The notes beneath the pieces are model-generated. The model was not told the origin of the DNA. It did no database searches and was given only the letters and a program-made list of their open reading frames with translations. This document shows positions 46,922-54,583 of a stretch of DNA of 64,000 nucleotides, one piece after another (the first letter of the stretch is position 1; the number at the start of each line of letters is the position of its first letter). The translations under genes were made by a program, and so were the position numbers. The DNA comes from a bacterium (GTDB lineage Bacteria > Myxococcota_A > Polyangia > Nannocystales > Nannocystaceae): assembly GCA_024742475.1 (NCBI GenBank), contig JANSYI010000002.1:248001-312000 (forward strand), written 5' to 3'.

Positions 46922-46944
46922 CGCACCATGCAACTGTTGGTGCG
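46922..46944. repeat. Inverted repeat in the leader of the 46965 gene
   Basis: CGCACCA (46922-46928) and TGGTGCG (46938-46944) are perfect 7-bp arms with a 9-nt loop, 20 nt before the ATG at 46965. They lie in the divergent region with the histidine kinase gene. It could be an operator or an RNA hairpin. Confidence 0.35.
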
Positions 46945-46964
46945 GGCTTCGTCCCCACCCCGCC

Positions 46965-48047
46965 ATGAACCCGCGCAACGTCCTCGCTTCGCTCTTGTGC
47001 GCCAGTCTCGCGTCGCTCGCCCCGACCTCGGCCCACGCTCAGTTGTCGCCCGCCGGACTCAGCGCAGCCGGACAAGTGGCGACGGCCCTGGCCTGGACCG
47101 CGGAGCCGATCAACACCAGCGTGCTGGGCCTGCGAAGCGACGACAAAGAAGCCGGTGAAGCGCTCACCAACGCTCTGCGAGAGGCTTTTGCGGAGCGCGA
47201 GATGTCGGGCGGACAGGAGCTCTCGCTCGAGGAGGTCATCCTCACGCTCGACTGCAGCAGCGAAGAAGACACCGCGTGCATGACGGAGGCCGGGCGTGCC
47301 CTCGAGACGGAACGCCTCGTGTACGGGACGCTCGTCGCCGGCACGCTGGTCGTCGACGTGCTCGACGTGACGACGGGGCAGATCGAGGCAAACGTCGAGA
47401 TGCCCATCGACGACGTCGACCTCGCGCCCGAAAACGTCGACGCCACGGCGGCCGAGATCGTCAACTCGCTCTATCCGCAGGCCGATCCCGCGGTCATCGC
47501 GGCGACCCCCGTCGCCGACGACAAGCAGGAGGACACCAACGTCGCGAACGGTGTCGAGGCGGACGACGGCCGCTCTTCCACCTTGGTTTGGGGCCCCTAC
47601 CGACCTCGGCCCGCCTGGAAGAAGGTCGGCCTTGGTGTGAGCGCAACACTCCTGATCGCTGGAATCGGCACGGCCACAGCCGGGTGGCTCTACGCCAAGG
47701 AGCACGAGCCGCAGGTTGTCGAGGCCATGATGCGCCTGGGGGACAACACGGCCGGGGAAGAGGCCGACGACTACTGCCGGCGCAAGTTGGCCGATGAGGA
47801 TGCGAGCATGGTGGCCGACCCGCGGCGGTCCTACAAATGCCAGTCGCTCATCGGCGGCCAGAACGTGTTCCGTGCCGGGCTCGGAGTGACCGTCGCTGCC
47901 GGAATCTCCACGGTCGTCTTCACCGTCTTGTACTTCGTCCACCGTGACGATACGCCGACGGGGTCGGCAGCCCGCCGGCCCACGTTCATGCTCACCGGTG
48001 GCCCAACCGCTGGTGGCGCGATGCTCGGCGGGACGGGCCGATTCTAG
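46965..48047 (+). CDS. Exported membrane protein of unknown function
   Basis: 360 residues from ATG at 46965. The signal peptide (1-25) ends AHA before Gln. The N-terminal domain contains LDCSSEEDTACM and a strand-rich part (LVYGTLVAGTLVVDVLDVTTGQ), a pattern I associate with secreted myxobacterial proteins of unknown role. Two membrane segments follow (about 222-244 and 305-327) with a Cys-containing loop between. It is divergent from the histidine kinase. Its TAG stop overlaps the convergent stop (CTAG at 48044-48047). Confidence 0.7.
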   Translation: MNPRNVLASLLCASLASLAPTSAHAQLSPAGLSAAGQVATALAWTAEPINTSVLGLRSDDKEAGEALTNALREAFAEREMSGGQELSLEEVILTLDCSSEEDTACMTEAGRALETERLVYGTLVAGTLVVDVLDVTTGQIEANVEMPIDDVDLAPENVDATAAEIVNSLYPQADPAVIAATPVADDKQEDTNVANGVEADDGRSSTLVWGPYRPRPAWKKVGLGVSATLLIAGIGTATAGWLYAKEHEPQVVEAMMRLGDNTAGEEADDYCRRKLADEDASMVADPRRSYKCQSLIGGQNVFRAGLGVTVAAGISTVVFTVLYFVHRDDTPTGSAARRPTFMLTGGPTAGGAMLGGTGRF

Positions 48048-48778
48048 TCGGCGGCGTCCTTCTCCGGTTCGAAGCCGATCTCGCGCGTGTTGACGGCGTC
48101 GAACCGCACCCCGAGCGTGACCTGCAGGTAGTGGTCCTTCTTGGGTGAATGCGGCGTGGGCGGATCGGTGGGCTCGGCCTCGACCGTCCGCCAGAGCAGC
48201 TCGTCCTCGTAGGTCTGCCGCGTGAGCGCCTCGACGACCAGACCCGGCTCGTGTTCGAAGGGCGATCGCAGCACGAAGCGGCAGCGCACCGTGCGGCACT
48301 GCGTCCCGCTCACGACGACGCGTGGGTCCTCGGGCGCACCTTCGAAGGCCTCCTTGCGGGCGAGCACGACCGCCTTGTTGACGGTCGTCTGCATGCGCCG
48401 CCCCCATTTGCCCTTGATGGGCTCACCGTCGTACGGCTGCTCCTTCCAGCGTGTCCACGCCGCGTCCATCTGCTCTGGGGTCCGCTCCACGATCGCGGAG
48501 CGCGGCGAACGGCGAGCCCGCTTCGGCTTCTTCTTGTCGCGCTTGGGCATCACCACCTTCTCTTCGGGCACGTTGACCGAGAAGTGGACACCCACGGCTC
48601 CTGCGACGAGGACGGGGGCGAGGAGCGCTCGAGCGATGCGCAGCTTCTGGGCGCTGAGGCCCGAGCGGCTGCTGGGGTCGCCGCCTTCGTTCGAGGCCGC
48701 CGCGGCTTCGGCGGGCTCGGAGGGACGCTCGGCGTCGGGCTTGCTGTCGGTAGGGCTGGCGGTTGGACCGTCGGTCAT
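48044..48778 (-). CDS. Single-pass membrane protein, last gene of the FHA-activator cluster
   Basis: 244 residues from ATG at 48778. It has a Ser/Thr/Glu-rich N-terminal part (about 1-42), a membrane segment (about 49-70; RALLAPVLVAGAVGVHFSV) and a basic stretch (KRDKKKPKRARR). A domain with two nearby cysteines follows (SGTQCRTVRCRF). By charge, the N-terminus may be inside and the rest outside. No family is recognised. It begins 7 nt after the lipoprotein gene on the same strand. Confidence 0.68.
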   Translation of the reverse strand: MTDGPTASPTDSKPDAERPSEPAEAAAASNEGGDPSSRSGLSAQKLRIARALLAPVLVAGAVGVHFSVNVPEEKVVMPKRDKKKPKRARRSPRSAIVERTPEQMDAAWTRWKEQPYDGEPIKGKWGRRMQTTVNKAVVLARKEAFEGAPEDPRVVVSGTQCRTVRCRFVLRSPFEHEPGLVVEALTRQTYEDELLWRTVEAEPTDPPTPHSPKKDHYLQVTLGVRFDAVNTREIGFEPEKDAAD

Positions 48779-48785
48779 GGCGTCC

Positions 48786-49217
48786 TCAGTCGGAGGGTGA
48801 CGTGGCGCCAGCGGGCGCAGGCGGGGTGGGCAGCGAGACCTTCCACGCGCCGTCCTCGAGCACCAACTCGAGGTCGTGCTCGGTCCCATCGGCGCCGGTG
48901 AGCCGCACGATGGCGGTGTCGCCGGACTCGGAGAGCAGCTCGGCCTTGGCGATTGCGTTGCGCGCGTCGACGTCGACGACCTGCAGCATCTCGGTCGGCT
49001 GCACGCTGCGCCGCCCACCGATCTGGTCGCTGGCGCGCTCGGCCGCCCGCTGAACGTAGTCGCTGGTCTTGCCATCGACGACCTCGAGCAGCGCCTCGGT
49101 GTCGCGGGCCCGGACGGCCGACGCGTACCGCTTGGCGGCGACGACGGGCGCCGGCTCGTCCTTGCATCCGGTCAGCAGGACGAACAACGCCAACGCAACG
49201 GCTTCAACTCCCCGCAT
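48786..49217 (-). CDS. Small lipoprotein overlapping the sigma-54 activator gene
   Basis: 143 residues from ATG at 49217; the start lies 14 nt inside the end of the upstream activator gene. The signal [18 protein letters not shown] is lipidated at Cys18. The mature domain (AAKRYASAVRARDTEALLEV at the start, then a helix and strands to LVLEDGAWKVSLP) resembles DUF4878/NTF2-like lipoprotein domains in general layout. The tight overlap suggests co-translation with the activator. Confidence 0.75.
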   Translation of the reverse strand: MRGVEAVALALFVLLTGCKDEPAPVVAAKRYASAVRARDTEALLEVVDGKTSDYVQRAAERASDQIGGRRSVQPTEMLQVVDVDARNAIAKAELLSESGDTAIVRLTGADGTEHDLELVLEDGAWKVSLPTPPAPAGATSPSD

Positions 49218-50595
49218 CGGTCTGGCTCTGGCTCTTGTGCATGCCGAGCCGCTTGAGCAGCTCGCGCAGGTAGTAACGGGTGATGCCGGCCTCGGCGGAG
49301 GCACGGCTGAGGTTGCCGTCGGTCTTTTCGAGCAGCTTGCCGAAGTACGCCCGCTCGAACGAGTCGACCATGTGCTGCTTGGCTTCCTTGAAGGGCGTGT
49401 CGAACAGCGCGGGGTCGATGCCTCCTGCGGCGGCAGGACCATCGGAGGACGCCGGCGACAGCGACTGCTCGCGGCGACCCAGGTGGAGGTCGCTGGGCTC
49501 GATGACGCTGTCACGGCACAGGTGCGCCGCCCGCTGGATGATGTTCTTGAGCTGACGAACGTTGCCGGGGAACTGCTCGGCCAACAGCGCCTGACGAGCC
49601 GCGTCGTTGAGCCGGGGCTTTTGAATGGGCCGCGGATAGCTGCGGACGAAGTCCTCGAGGAACTTCTCGGCCAGCATCACGACGTCTTCGCCACGCTTGC
49701 GCAGCGGCGGCAGCTCGACGGTCATGACCGAGAGGCGGAAGTAGAGGTCTTCGCGGAACTGCCCCTGTCCGACCATCATCCGCAGATCGCGGTGGGTGGC
49801 CGCGACGACGCGAACGTCGACCTGGCGGACCTGGCTCTCGCCGATGCGCTGGACTTCGCGGCGGTCGAGCACGCGGAGCAGCTTGGGCTGCAGGTCGAGC
49901 GGGAGCTCGCCGATCTCGTCGAGGAAGAGCGTGCCGCCGTCGGCCTCTTCGAAGCAGCCTGCACGGTCGTTGACGGCTCCGGTGAACGAGCCCTTCTTGT
50001 GGCCGAGGATCGCCGCCTCGGCGAGCTCCCGGGGCAGCGAGCCACAGTCGAGCACCACGAACGGGTGCTGCTCGCGGTGGGACTCGTCGTGCAGGGCTCG
50101 CGCAACGAGCTCCTTGCCGGCACCGGTCTCGCCGTGAATGAGCACGCTCATCTCCGTGGGCGCGACCCGCTCGAGCGTGGCGAAGACCTCGCGCATGGCG
50201 GGGCTGCTGCCGTAGAGCGCGCCAAAGTGATCCTCGCCGGAGATGGGCACCTGGACCTCGTCGGCCGCGAGCAGCTCGACCTCGGTCTTGCCGACCCGGA
50301 GCATGGAGCCGGCTTCGATCCAGGCCTCGCGAACGCGAACCGAGCCGATGAAGGTGCCGTTGGTGCTGTCGAGGTCGTGAACCTGCACACCCGACTCACC
50401 GATGATCAGCTCTGCGTGAGTACCGCTGACCGACGTGTCGGTGAGCACCAGGTCGTTGACCGCGCTGCGTCCGATCGTGATCCGCGAGCGAGCGACCGTG
50501 ATCTGCGAGCCCTTGTCGGGTCCGTCGGTCACACGCAGCATCACGCGCCGGAGCTGCTTGTGCGTGTGCTCGGCCGCAAAGAAGGTGGTGGTCAT
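49204..50595 (-). CDS. FHA-domain sigma-54-dependent transcription activator
   Basis: 463 residues from ATG at 50595. An N-terminal FHA domain (about 18-95; [31 protein letters not shown]) should bind phospho-threonine. The AAA+ domain (about 125-355) has Walker [15 protein letters not shown] (the GAFTGA loop that contacts sigma-54, with Ser for Ala) and Walker [12 protein letters not shown] Fis-type HTH ends the protein. An FHA instead of a receiver domain implies control by Ser/Thr kinases, as known for myxobacterial activators. It leads a cluster with a lipoprotein and a membrane protein. Confidence 0.95.
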   Translation of the reverse strand: MTTTFFAAEHTHKQLRRVMLRVTDGPDKGSQITVARSRITIGRSAVNDLVLTDTSVSGTHAELIIGESGVQVHDLDSTNGTFIGSVRVREAWIEAGSMLRVGKTEVELLAADEVQVPISGEDHFGALYGSSPAMREVFATLERVAPTEMSVLIHGETGAGKELVARALHDESHREQHPFVVLDCGSLPRELAEAAILGHKKGSFTGAVNDRAGCFEEADGGTLFLDEIGELPLDLQPKLLRVLDRREVQRIGESQVRQVDVRVVAATHRDLRMMVGQGQFREDLYFRLSVMTVELPPLRKRGEDVVMLAEKFLEDFVRSYPRPIQKPRLNDAARQALLAEQFPGNVRQLKNIIQRAAHLCRDSVIEPSDLHLGRREQSLSPASSDGPAAAGGIDPALFDTPFKEAKQHMVDSFERAYFGKLLEKTDGNLSRASAEAGITRYYLRELLKRLGMHKSQSQTDAGS

Positions 50596-50656
50596 GCCCG
50601 TTTCGCCGGGCTCGCGTTTGATCCCCAAGTTGGAATTCCTGTCCGATGCCGTGTGC

Positions 50657-51349
50657 TCAGTTCAGCAGCTCGGAGTCCGGCCGAACGACCCGTAGATGCC
50701 GCTTCTTGGGCTTCTTCGAGAGCCCGAGCTTGCCCGAATCCCGCAGACGACGCCAGGGCTGCGTGGTCACCGCCGCGGCGACCGCAATCGCGACGGCCAT
50801 GGGGATGACCTCGGGCCAGTCGCCCGACGCCAGGGGCCGCACGACGCCGAGCCCGATGAAGAGAATCGCCAGCCACTTGGCGCTCAGGGGCAGGGCCGCC
50901 ATCAGTCGCAGGGGCCGATCCTTGAAGACGAACCCAAACGCCGCGAGGGCAGCCATGTCGATGGGCGTGGTGCCCCCGAGCTGGGTCACGGCCACGATCG
51001 GGCTGAAGAGCGCGACGAGGACCGAAGCCAGATGGCCCGCAATACCCGCACCGATCACCAGCAGCAGGTACTTCTTTGCGCCCCAGAACTCCTCGAGCTG
51101 GCTGCCGATGAACCACTGCACGACGAGGGCGCCGACCAGGCCCGCCATGGCGTCGGCGCGAAACATCACGTTGGCGGTGATCGGGCTCCACAAGTCGTGG
51201 CCCTGCAGCACGTTGCCGGGCGTGAGGCGGAGGTGGTCGGCGTACGGCTGGTCGCCGAGCATGACCGAGACGATCGCCGCGGTCAGGAACAGCACGAAGG
51301 ATCCGCGGGCGAACTTCGGCAGCGAAGCAAACGGGCTCGAACGCGCCAC
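50657..51349 (-). CDS. Rhomboid-like membrane protein lacking the catalytic serine
   Basis: 230 residues from GTG at 51349. About six membrane segments are visible. The pattern of rhomboids can be followed: LQGHDLWSPITANVMF (loop), WFIGSQLEEFWGAKKYLLL (LE..G motif), then GGTTPIDMAALAAFGF where active rhomboids have G-x-S-G. The Ser is absent and no clear catalytic His follows, so it is probably a pseudoprotease (iRhom/Derlin-like) or a distant relative. It lies 61 nt upstream of the FHA activator gene on the same strand. Confidence 0.65.
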   Translation of the reverse strand: MARSSPFASLPKFARGSFVLFLTAAIVSVMLGDQPYADHLRLTPGNVLQGHDLWSPITANVMFRADAMAGLVGALVVQWFIGSQLEEFWGAKKYLLLVIGAGIAGHLASVLVALFSPIVAVTQLGGTTPIDMAALAAFGFVFKDRPLRLMAALPLSAKWLAILFIGLGVVRPLASGDWPEVIPMAVAIAVAAAVTTQPWRRLRDSGKLGLSKKPKKRHLRVVRPDSELLN

Positions 51350-51470
51350 CTGGACAGCTTAGCAGGCCATCGCTGACACGGGCACACAGGTCGCACTTCG
51401 GGACGCGATTCTCGACCGCGCGTGAGCGTCTTTTTTGGAACGCGCGCGGATCGGTGGGCAGGCTCGCTCC

Positions 51471-51779
51471 ATGGGCATCGAGCGTCGCCGCCACCGTCTC
51501 TTCGTCACCCGCCATACCGAGTACCACCTGCGTCTCGACGAATGCGTGGGCGTCCGGGACCGGAAGTCGGGCCGCTGGTACCGCGACCACGCCGCGCTTC
51601 GAATGCACGCGGTGACGGTTCCTCAGGCAGGCAAGGACGACCTTTGGATCGGTGAGCGGCTGAAGTTCTTCGGAAATCACACCGACGTCGTCACCAGCCC
51701 CGTGGTGCAAGTCCGGCGTCCAGAGAAGACCGCGCTCGACCACTACATCAGCCTCGCGGCCGCCGGCGCGATCGGATAG
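51471..51779 (+). CDS. Small protein of unknown function
   Basis: 102 residues from ATG at 51471. It is a basic, strand-rich protein (HRLFVTRHTEYHLRLDECVG, DLWIGERLKFFGNHTDVVTS) with no signal peptide. A frame extension to 51435 is less likely. The gene is followed by a strong hairpin that can end transcription from both sides. I do not recognise a family. Confidence 0.6.
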   Translation: MGIERRRHRLFVTRHTEYHLRLDECVGVRDRKSGRWYRDHAALRMHAVTVPQAGKDDLWIGERLKFFGNHTDVVTSPVVQVRRPEKTALDHYISLAAAGAIG

Positions 51780-51814
51780 CGGGCCGCCCAAGACCAAGCT
51801 CGCCAAACGAAAGA

Positions 51815-51841
51815 GGGGCAGCGCTCACCGAGCGCCGCCCC
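51815..51841. terminator. Bidirectional intrinsic terminator
   Basis: GGGGCAGCGCT (51815-51825) and AGCGCCGCCCC (51831-51841) form an 11-bp stem with one mismatch and a 5-nt loop. It is followed by TTCTTCGT on the plus strand and TCTTTCGTTT on the minus strand. It lies between convergent genes ending at 51779 (+) and 51873 (-). Confidence 0.8.
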
Positions 51842-51872
51842 TTCTTCGTATCCCCCGGAGGAAAACGGGAGA

Positions 51873-52793
51873 CTAGTCTTCCTTGCCGTCGTCCTTCTCG
51901 GCTTCTTCTTTTTCGGGGGCCTTGCCTTCGGCAGCGTCGGCCTTCTCGGCGTCGCCCTCGGCCGGCTTCGCGTCGCCGTCGGGCTTGGCGTCACCGCCGT
52001 CCTCGGCTTTGGCCTCTTCGCCGCCTTCGTCGGACTTGCCTTCGGGCTCCGCCGCCTTGGCCTCTGCGCCGGGCGCGTCCTCACCGTCGTAGCAGCACAT
52101 CACCCCGCCGTTGCGGTCGGAGGTCATCGCGCCGCAGCCCTCGGTGGTGCCGCGCGAGATCTTGGTCTTGCCCTTCCAGACCGCGTCCTTGCACTTGCCG
52201 AACTGGCAGTCGTTGCCGCAGCACACCGGCTCGGCGCCGATGCCCGCCTGCACGCACGGAAGGTCGGTGTTCTTGGTGATGCGCGGGCAGGGATCGATCT
52301 CGTCGGTCGGCGAGTGGCTCACCGCCGCATTGAACCGACCCGGGCCAGCGCTGTCGCACTGCTTTTGGGTGGCGCGGGTGTTGAGGTCGTCGGCTTTGCC
52401 GTCCTTGCCGCACACGTGCCAGCCCGGCGCGCAGACATCGGCCGGAACCGCACACTCGTCGCCGTCGTCGCCGCAAGGTTTGCCCGTCGGCGCGTCACGG
52501 AGCGACTTCGACTCCTTCCACTTGCCCAGGCAGCCCGCGATGCGGGGGTTCTCTTCGAGGTCGGCAAATCCCTCGCGTTGCCCGTCGGCGCAACCGATGA
52601 CCTTGGGGTCCCCTTTTTCGCTCTCGACGAACTTGTAGTTCTTGACCGTGCCGGGACGGTCGCCGTCGTAGTAGTCGCCTTGGTAGGGACCCGAGCCGCA
52701 GGTGCAGCCGGTCTGAACGAGGAGTGCGGCCAAGGATGCCGCCACAAGTGCAAGCTGCGGGAATCGCGAGACTCCGAACATGCGCAGGAGCAT
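51873..52793 (-). CDS. Cys-rich lipoprotein with acidic Lys/Glu/Ala tail
   Basis: 306 residues from ATG at 52793 (ATG 52781 possible). The signal (LALVAASLAALLVQTGC) is lipidated near Cys26. The mature domain has many paired cysteines (CGSG, GKPCGDDGDEC, PVCCGNDCQFGKC, MCCYDG). About 60 C-terminal residues of E, A, K, D, P and G (low complexity) follow. It is probably a disulfide-stabilised surface protein. Its function is unknown. A strong terminator lies just beyond. Confidence 0.75.
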   Translation of the reverse strand: MLLRMFGVSRFPQLALVAASLAALLVQTGCTCGSGPYQGDYYDGDRPGTVKNYKFVESEKGDPKVIGCADGQREGFADLEENPRIAGCLGKWKESKSLRDAPTGKPCGDDGDECAVPADVCAPGWHVCGKDGKADDLNTRATQKQCDSAGPGRFNAAVSHSPTDEIDPCPRITKNTDLPCVQAGIGAEPVCCGNDCQFGKCKDAVWKGKTKISRGTTEGCGAMTSDRNGGVMCCYDGEDAPGAEAKAAEPEGKSDEGGEEAKAEDGGDAKPDGDAKPAEGDAEKADAAEGKAPEKEEAEKDDGKED

Positions 52794-52939
52794 AGGCAAG
52801 CTCGACCGCGGTTCAAAGCCCCTCGCGCGGCTTTTTCGCCACGATCTTCTCACGGGCCCTCGCTGCGGGAATTCCCAGGCTACGTGTCGCGGGGACGAAG
52901 GGGCTGGGTGTCGCGCCGCTGGTGGGACGGAGACGTCGA

Positions 52940-53800
52940 CTAGGCGTCGTCTTCGTCGTCGTCCATCGCGGCGAGCTCGGCCTCGAGCTTCTCGACCCGC
53001 TCACGCTCGTCTTTGCTGACCACGTATGCCACGCCGACGCTCGCCCAGAACAACCCGATCATCGGCGCGGCCATGAGGACCTGCGTGACGGGCTCGGGCG
53101 GGGTGAGCAGGGCCCCGGCGATGAAGAAGATCAGCGTCATCAGCTTCCAGTGCCGAATCAGCGTCTTGTGGGTGATGATGCCCGCCTTGGCCAAGAAGTA
53201 GACGCCCAGTGGAAACTCGAACATCGCCCCGAAGCCGAGCAGCAGCCGCGTCTCATACTGCACGTAGCTCGCGTACGTGAAGTTGGGCCGAATCTGCACC
53301 TCGCCGCCGCCGGTGTTGAGCGAGTACTGCAAGAAGAAGTCGGTCGCGACGGGGACGACGAAGTGGTAGCAGAACAGCCCGCCGCCGGCGAACATCACCG
53401 CGCTGGTCGCCACGAAGGGCACCACCAGGTTGCGCTCGCTTCGATAGAGCCCCGGCGCGATGAACATCCACAGCTGGTAGAAGACGATGGGGCCCGCGAC
53501 GAAGATCGCGACGATCACCGTGATGCGCAGGTCGGTCAGGAACGTCTCGAGGGCGCTCAGCGCCTGCAGCTGCGCGGCCCCTTCGAGCTCGACGTTGTGC
53601 CACGACTCGTAGAACGGCTTGAGGATGATCGCCCGCAGCTCGTCGATGAACACGTAGCAGCCGACGAACGCGAGCACGACGCCCAGCGCCGAGCGAACGA
53701 GGCGCTTGCGCAGCTCGTTGAGGTGGTCGAAGAACGACATCGGTACGTCGTCTTCGGGCCCATTGGGGTCGGTGACTTCTTCGTCGTTCTCGTCGGCCAC
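52940..53800 (-). CDS. tatC: Twin-arginine translocase subunit TatC
   Basis: 286 residues from GTG at 53800. It has TatC landmarks: SFFDHLNELRKRLVRS (the conserved N-terminal signal-binding loop), about six membrane segments, FVAGPIVFYQLWMFIAPGLY with the conserved P, and FGAMFEFPLG. An acidic N-terminal extension and an acidic C-terminal tail are present. It binds twin-arginine signal peptides and moves folded proteins across the inner membrane. It lies 20 nt after tatB on the same strand. Confidence 0.95.
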   Translation of the reverse strand: MADENDEEVTDPNGPEDDVPMSFFDHLNELRKRLVRSALGVVLAFVGCYVFIDELRAIILKPFYESWHNVELEGAAQLQALSALETFLTDLRITVIVAIFVAGPIVFYQLWMFIAPGLYRSERNLVVPFVATSAVMFAGGGLFCYHFVVPVATDFFLQYSLNTGGGEVQIRPNFTYASYVQYETRLLLGFGAMFEFPLGVYFLAKAGIITHKTLIRHWKLMTLIFFIAGALLTPPEPVTQVLMAAPMIGLFWASVGVAYVVSKDERERVEKLEAELAAMDDDEDDA

Positions 53801-53820
53801 GCGCGAATCCTCGGGGGCGC

Positions 53821-54450
53821 TCAGGCTGCGCCCTGGTTGTGGGCATCGTCGTTGCCGCCGGGCTTTGAGGCGGGGGCGGCGGGGGCGGCGGGGGCGGCGG
53901 GGGCGGTCGACCGGTCGTCACCGCCCGAGGGCTCGGGCTGAGCTTCGGCCTGAGCTTCGACCTGAGCTTCGGCCGGGTGCGCCTCCGTCGTTGGGGGGGC
54001 ATCCGGTGCGCCAGGAGGCGTGCGGTCGTGGGGCGCAGCAGAGGCGACGGGCGCCTCGGGCGGTTGCGCCTCGCTGTCGGCCTCGTCGTCGCTTCGTTCG
54101 GCCTTCTTGGCGGCGATCTCTTCTTGTTGCTGCTGCAGCTTGGCCTGGTTGGCCTTGATGAGCTTCTGCTGAGCCTTGCGCATCTCGGCGCGGGCCTTCA
54201 TCAACTCTCGCCGCGCGTCGTTCTCGACCTGCTTGATCTGGCCCTTCGTGCCCTTGACCATCTCTTGCAGCTCGTCGACGCCGTCGGCGTTCATGATCGT
54301 GTCCTTGAACTCGTCAGCCGTGGCCCGAAGCTGCCCCCAGAACTTGGCGATGCTGCGGAGCATCTTGGGCAGCTCGCGGGGGTTGAACAACATCAGCGCC
54401 ACAACCGCGATGACCACCATCTCCGTGGGGCCGATGCCGAAGAAGGACAC
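53821..54450 (-). CDS. tatB: TatB-type translocase subunit with long tail
   Basis: 209 residues from GTG at 54450. The N-terminus FFGIGPTEMVVIAVVALMLF is the single Tat membrane helix with Glu10, as in TatB (TatA has Gln there). The hinge PRELPKML and an amphipathic helix follow. A long charged coiled region (about 65-115) and an Ala/Pro/Glu-rich tail with repeats (AEAQ and APA) complete it. It works with the tatC product encoded 20 nt downstream. No separate tatA is in the window. TatB versus TatA is a judgement from Glu10 and length. Confidence 0.85.
   Translation of the reverse strand: MSFFGIGPTEMVVIAVVALMLFNPRELPKMLRSIAKFWGQLRATADEFKDTIMNADGVDELQEMVKGTKGQIKQVENDARRELMKARAEMRKAQQKLIKANQAKLQQQQEEIAAKKAERSDDEADSEAQPPEAPVASAAPHDRTPPGAPDAPPTTEAHPAEAQVEAQAEAQPEPSGGDDRSTAPAAPAAPAAPASKPGGNDDAHNQGAA
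53871..53906 (+). repeat. 9-bp tandem repeat (x4), G-quadruplex-like, in tatB
   Basis: CGGGGGCGG occurs four times in tandem (53871-53906), giving four runs of five G separated by 4-nt loops on the plus strand (template strand of tatB). It encodes an Ala-Pro-Ala repeat in the TatB tail. A second repeat, 12-bp CTGAGCTTCGGC x3 (53938-53973), encodes AEAQ-type units nearby. Confidence 0.85.
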
Positions 54451-54523
54451 GCGGCCACAATAGCAGCGCTGCGTGGTGCGAGCGAGAGGCCGCCCCTGCC
54501 CGATCCGGCAGAGGAGAACGAAA

Positions 54524-54554
54524 AAGCGCGGCACCACCGACGGATGCCGCGCTT
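54524..54554 (-). terminator. Intrinsic terminator of the methyl-accepting protein gene
   Basis: Perfect 10-bp arms AAGCGCGGCA (54524-54533) and TGCCGCGCTT (54545-54554) with an 11-nt loop. On the minus strand the stem is followed by TTTCGTTCTCC. It lies 30 nt past the stop at 54584 and before tatB. Confidence 0.8.
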
Positions 54555-54583
54555 CTTGCGCCAGGGGTTGGGGGCCTCGCGCC

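Noticed and set aside
45315..50595. Two-component pair of histidine kinase (45315) and sigma-54 activator (49204)
   Set aside because: The activator has an FHA, not a receiver domain, and three genes lie between them.
50657..51349. Active rhomboid protease
   Set aside because: The G-x-S-G serine is missing (GGTT) and no catalytic His is evident.
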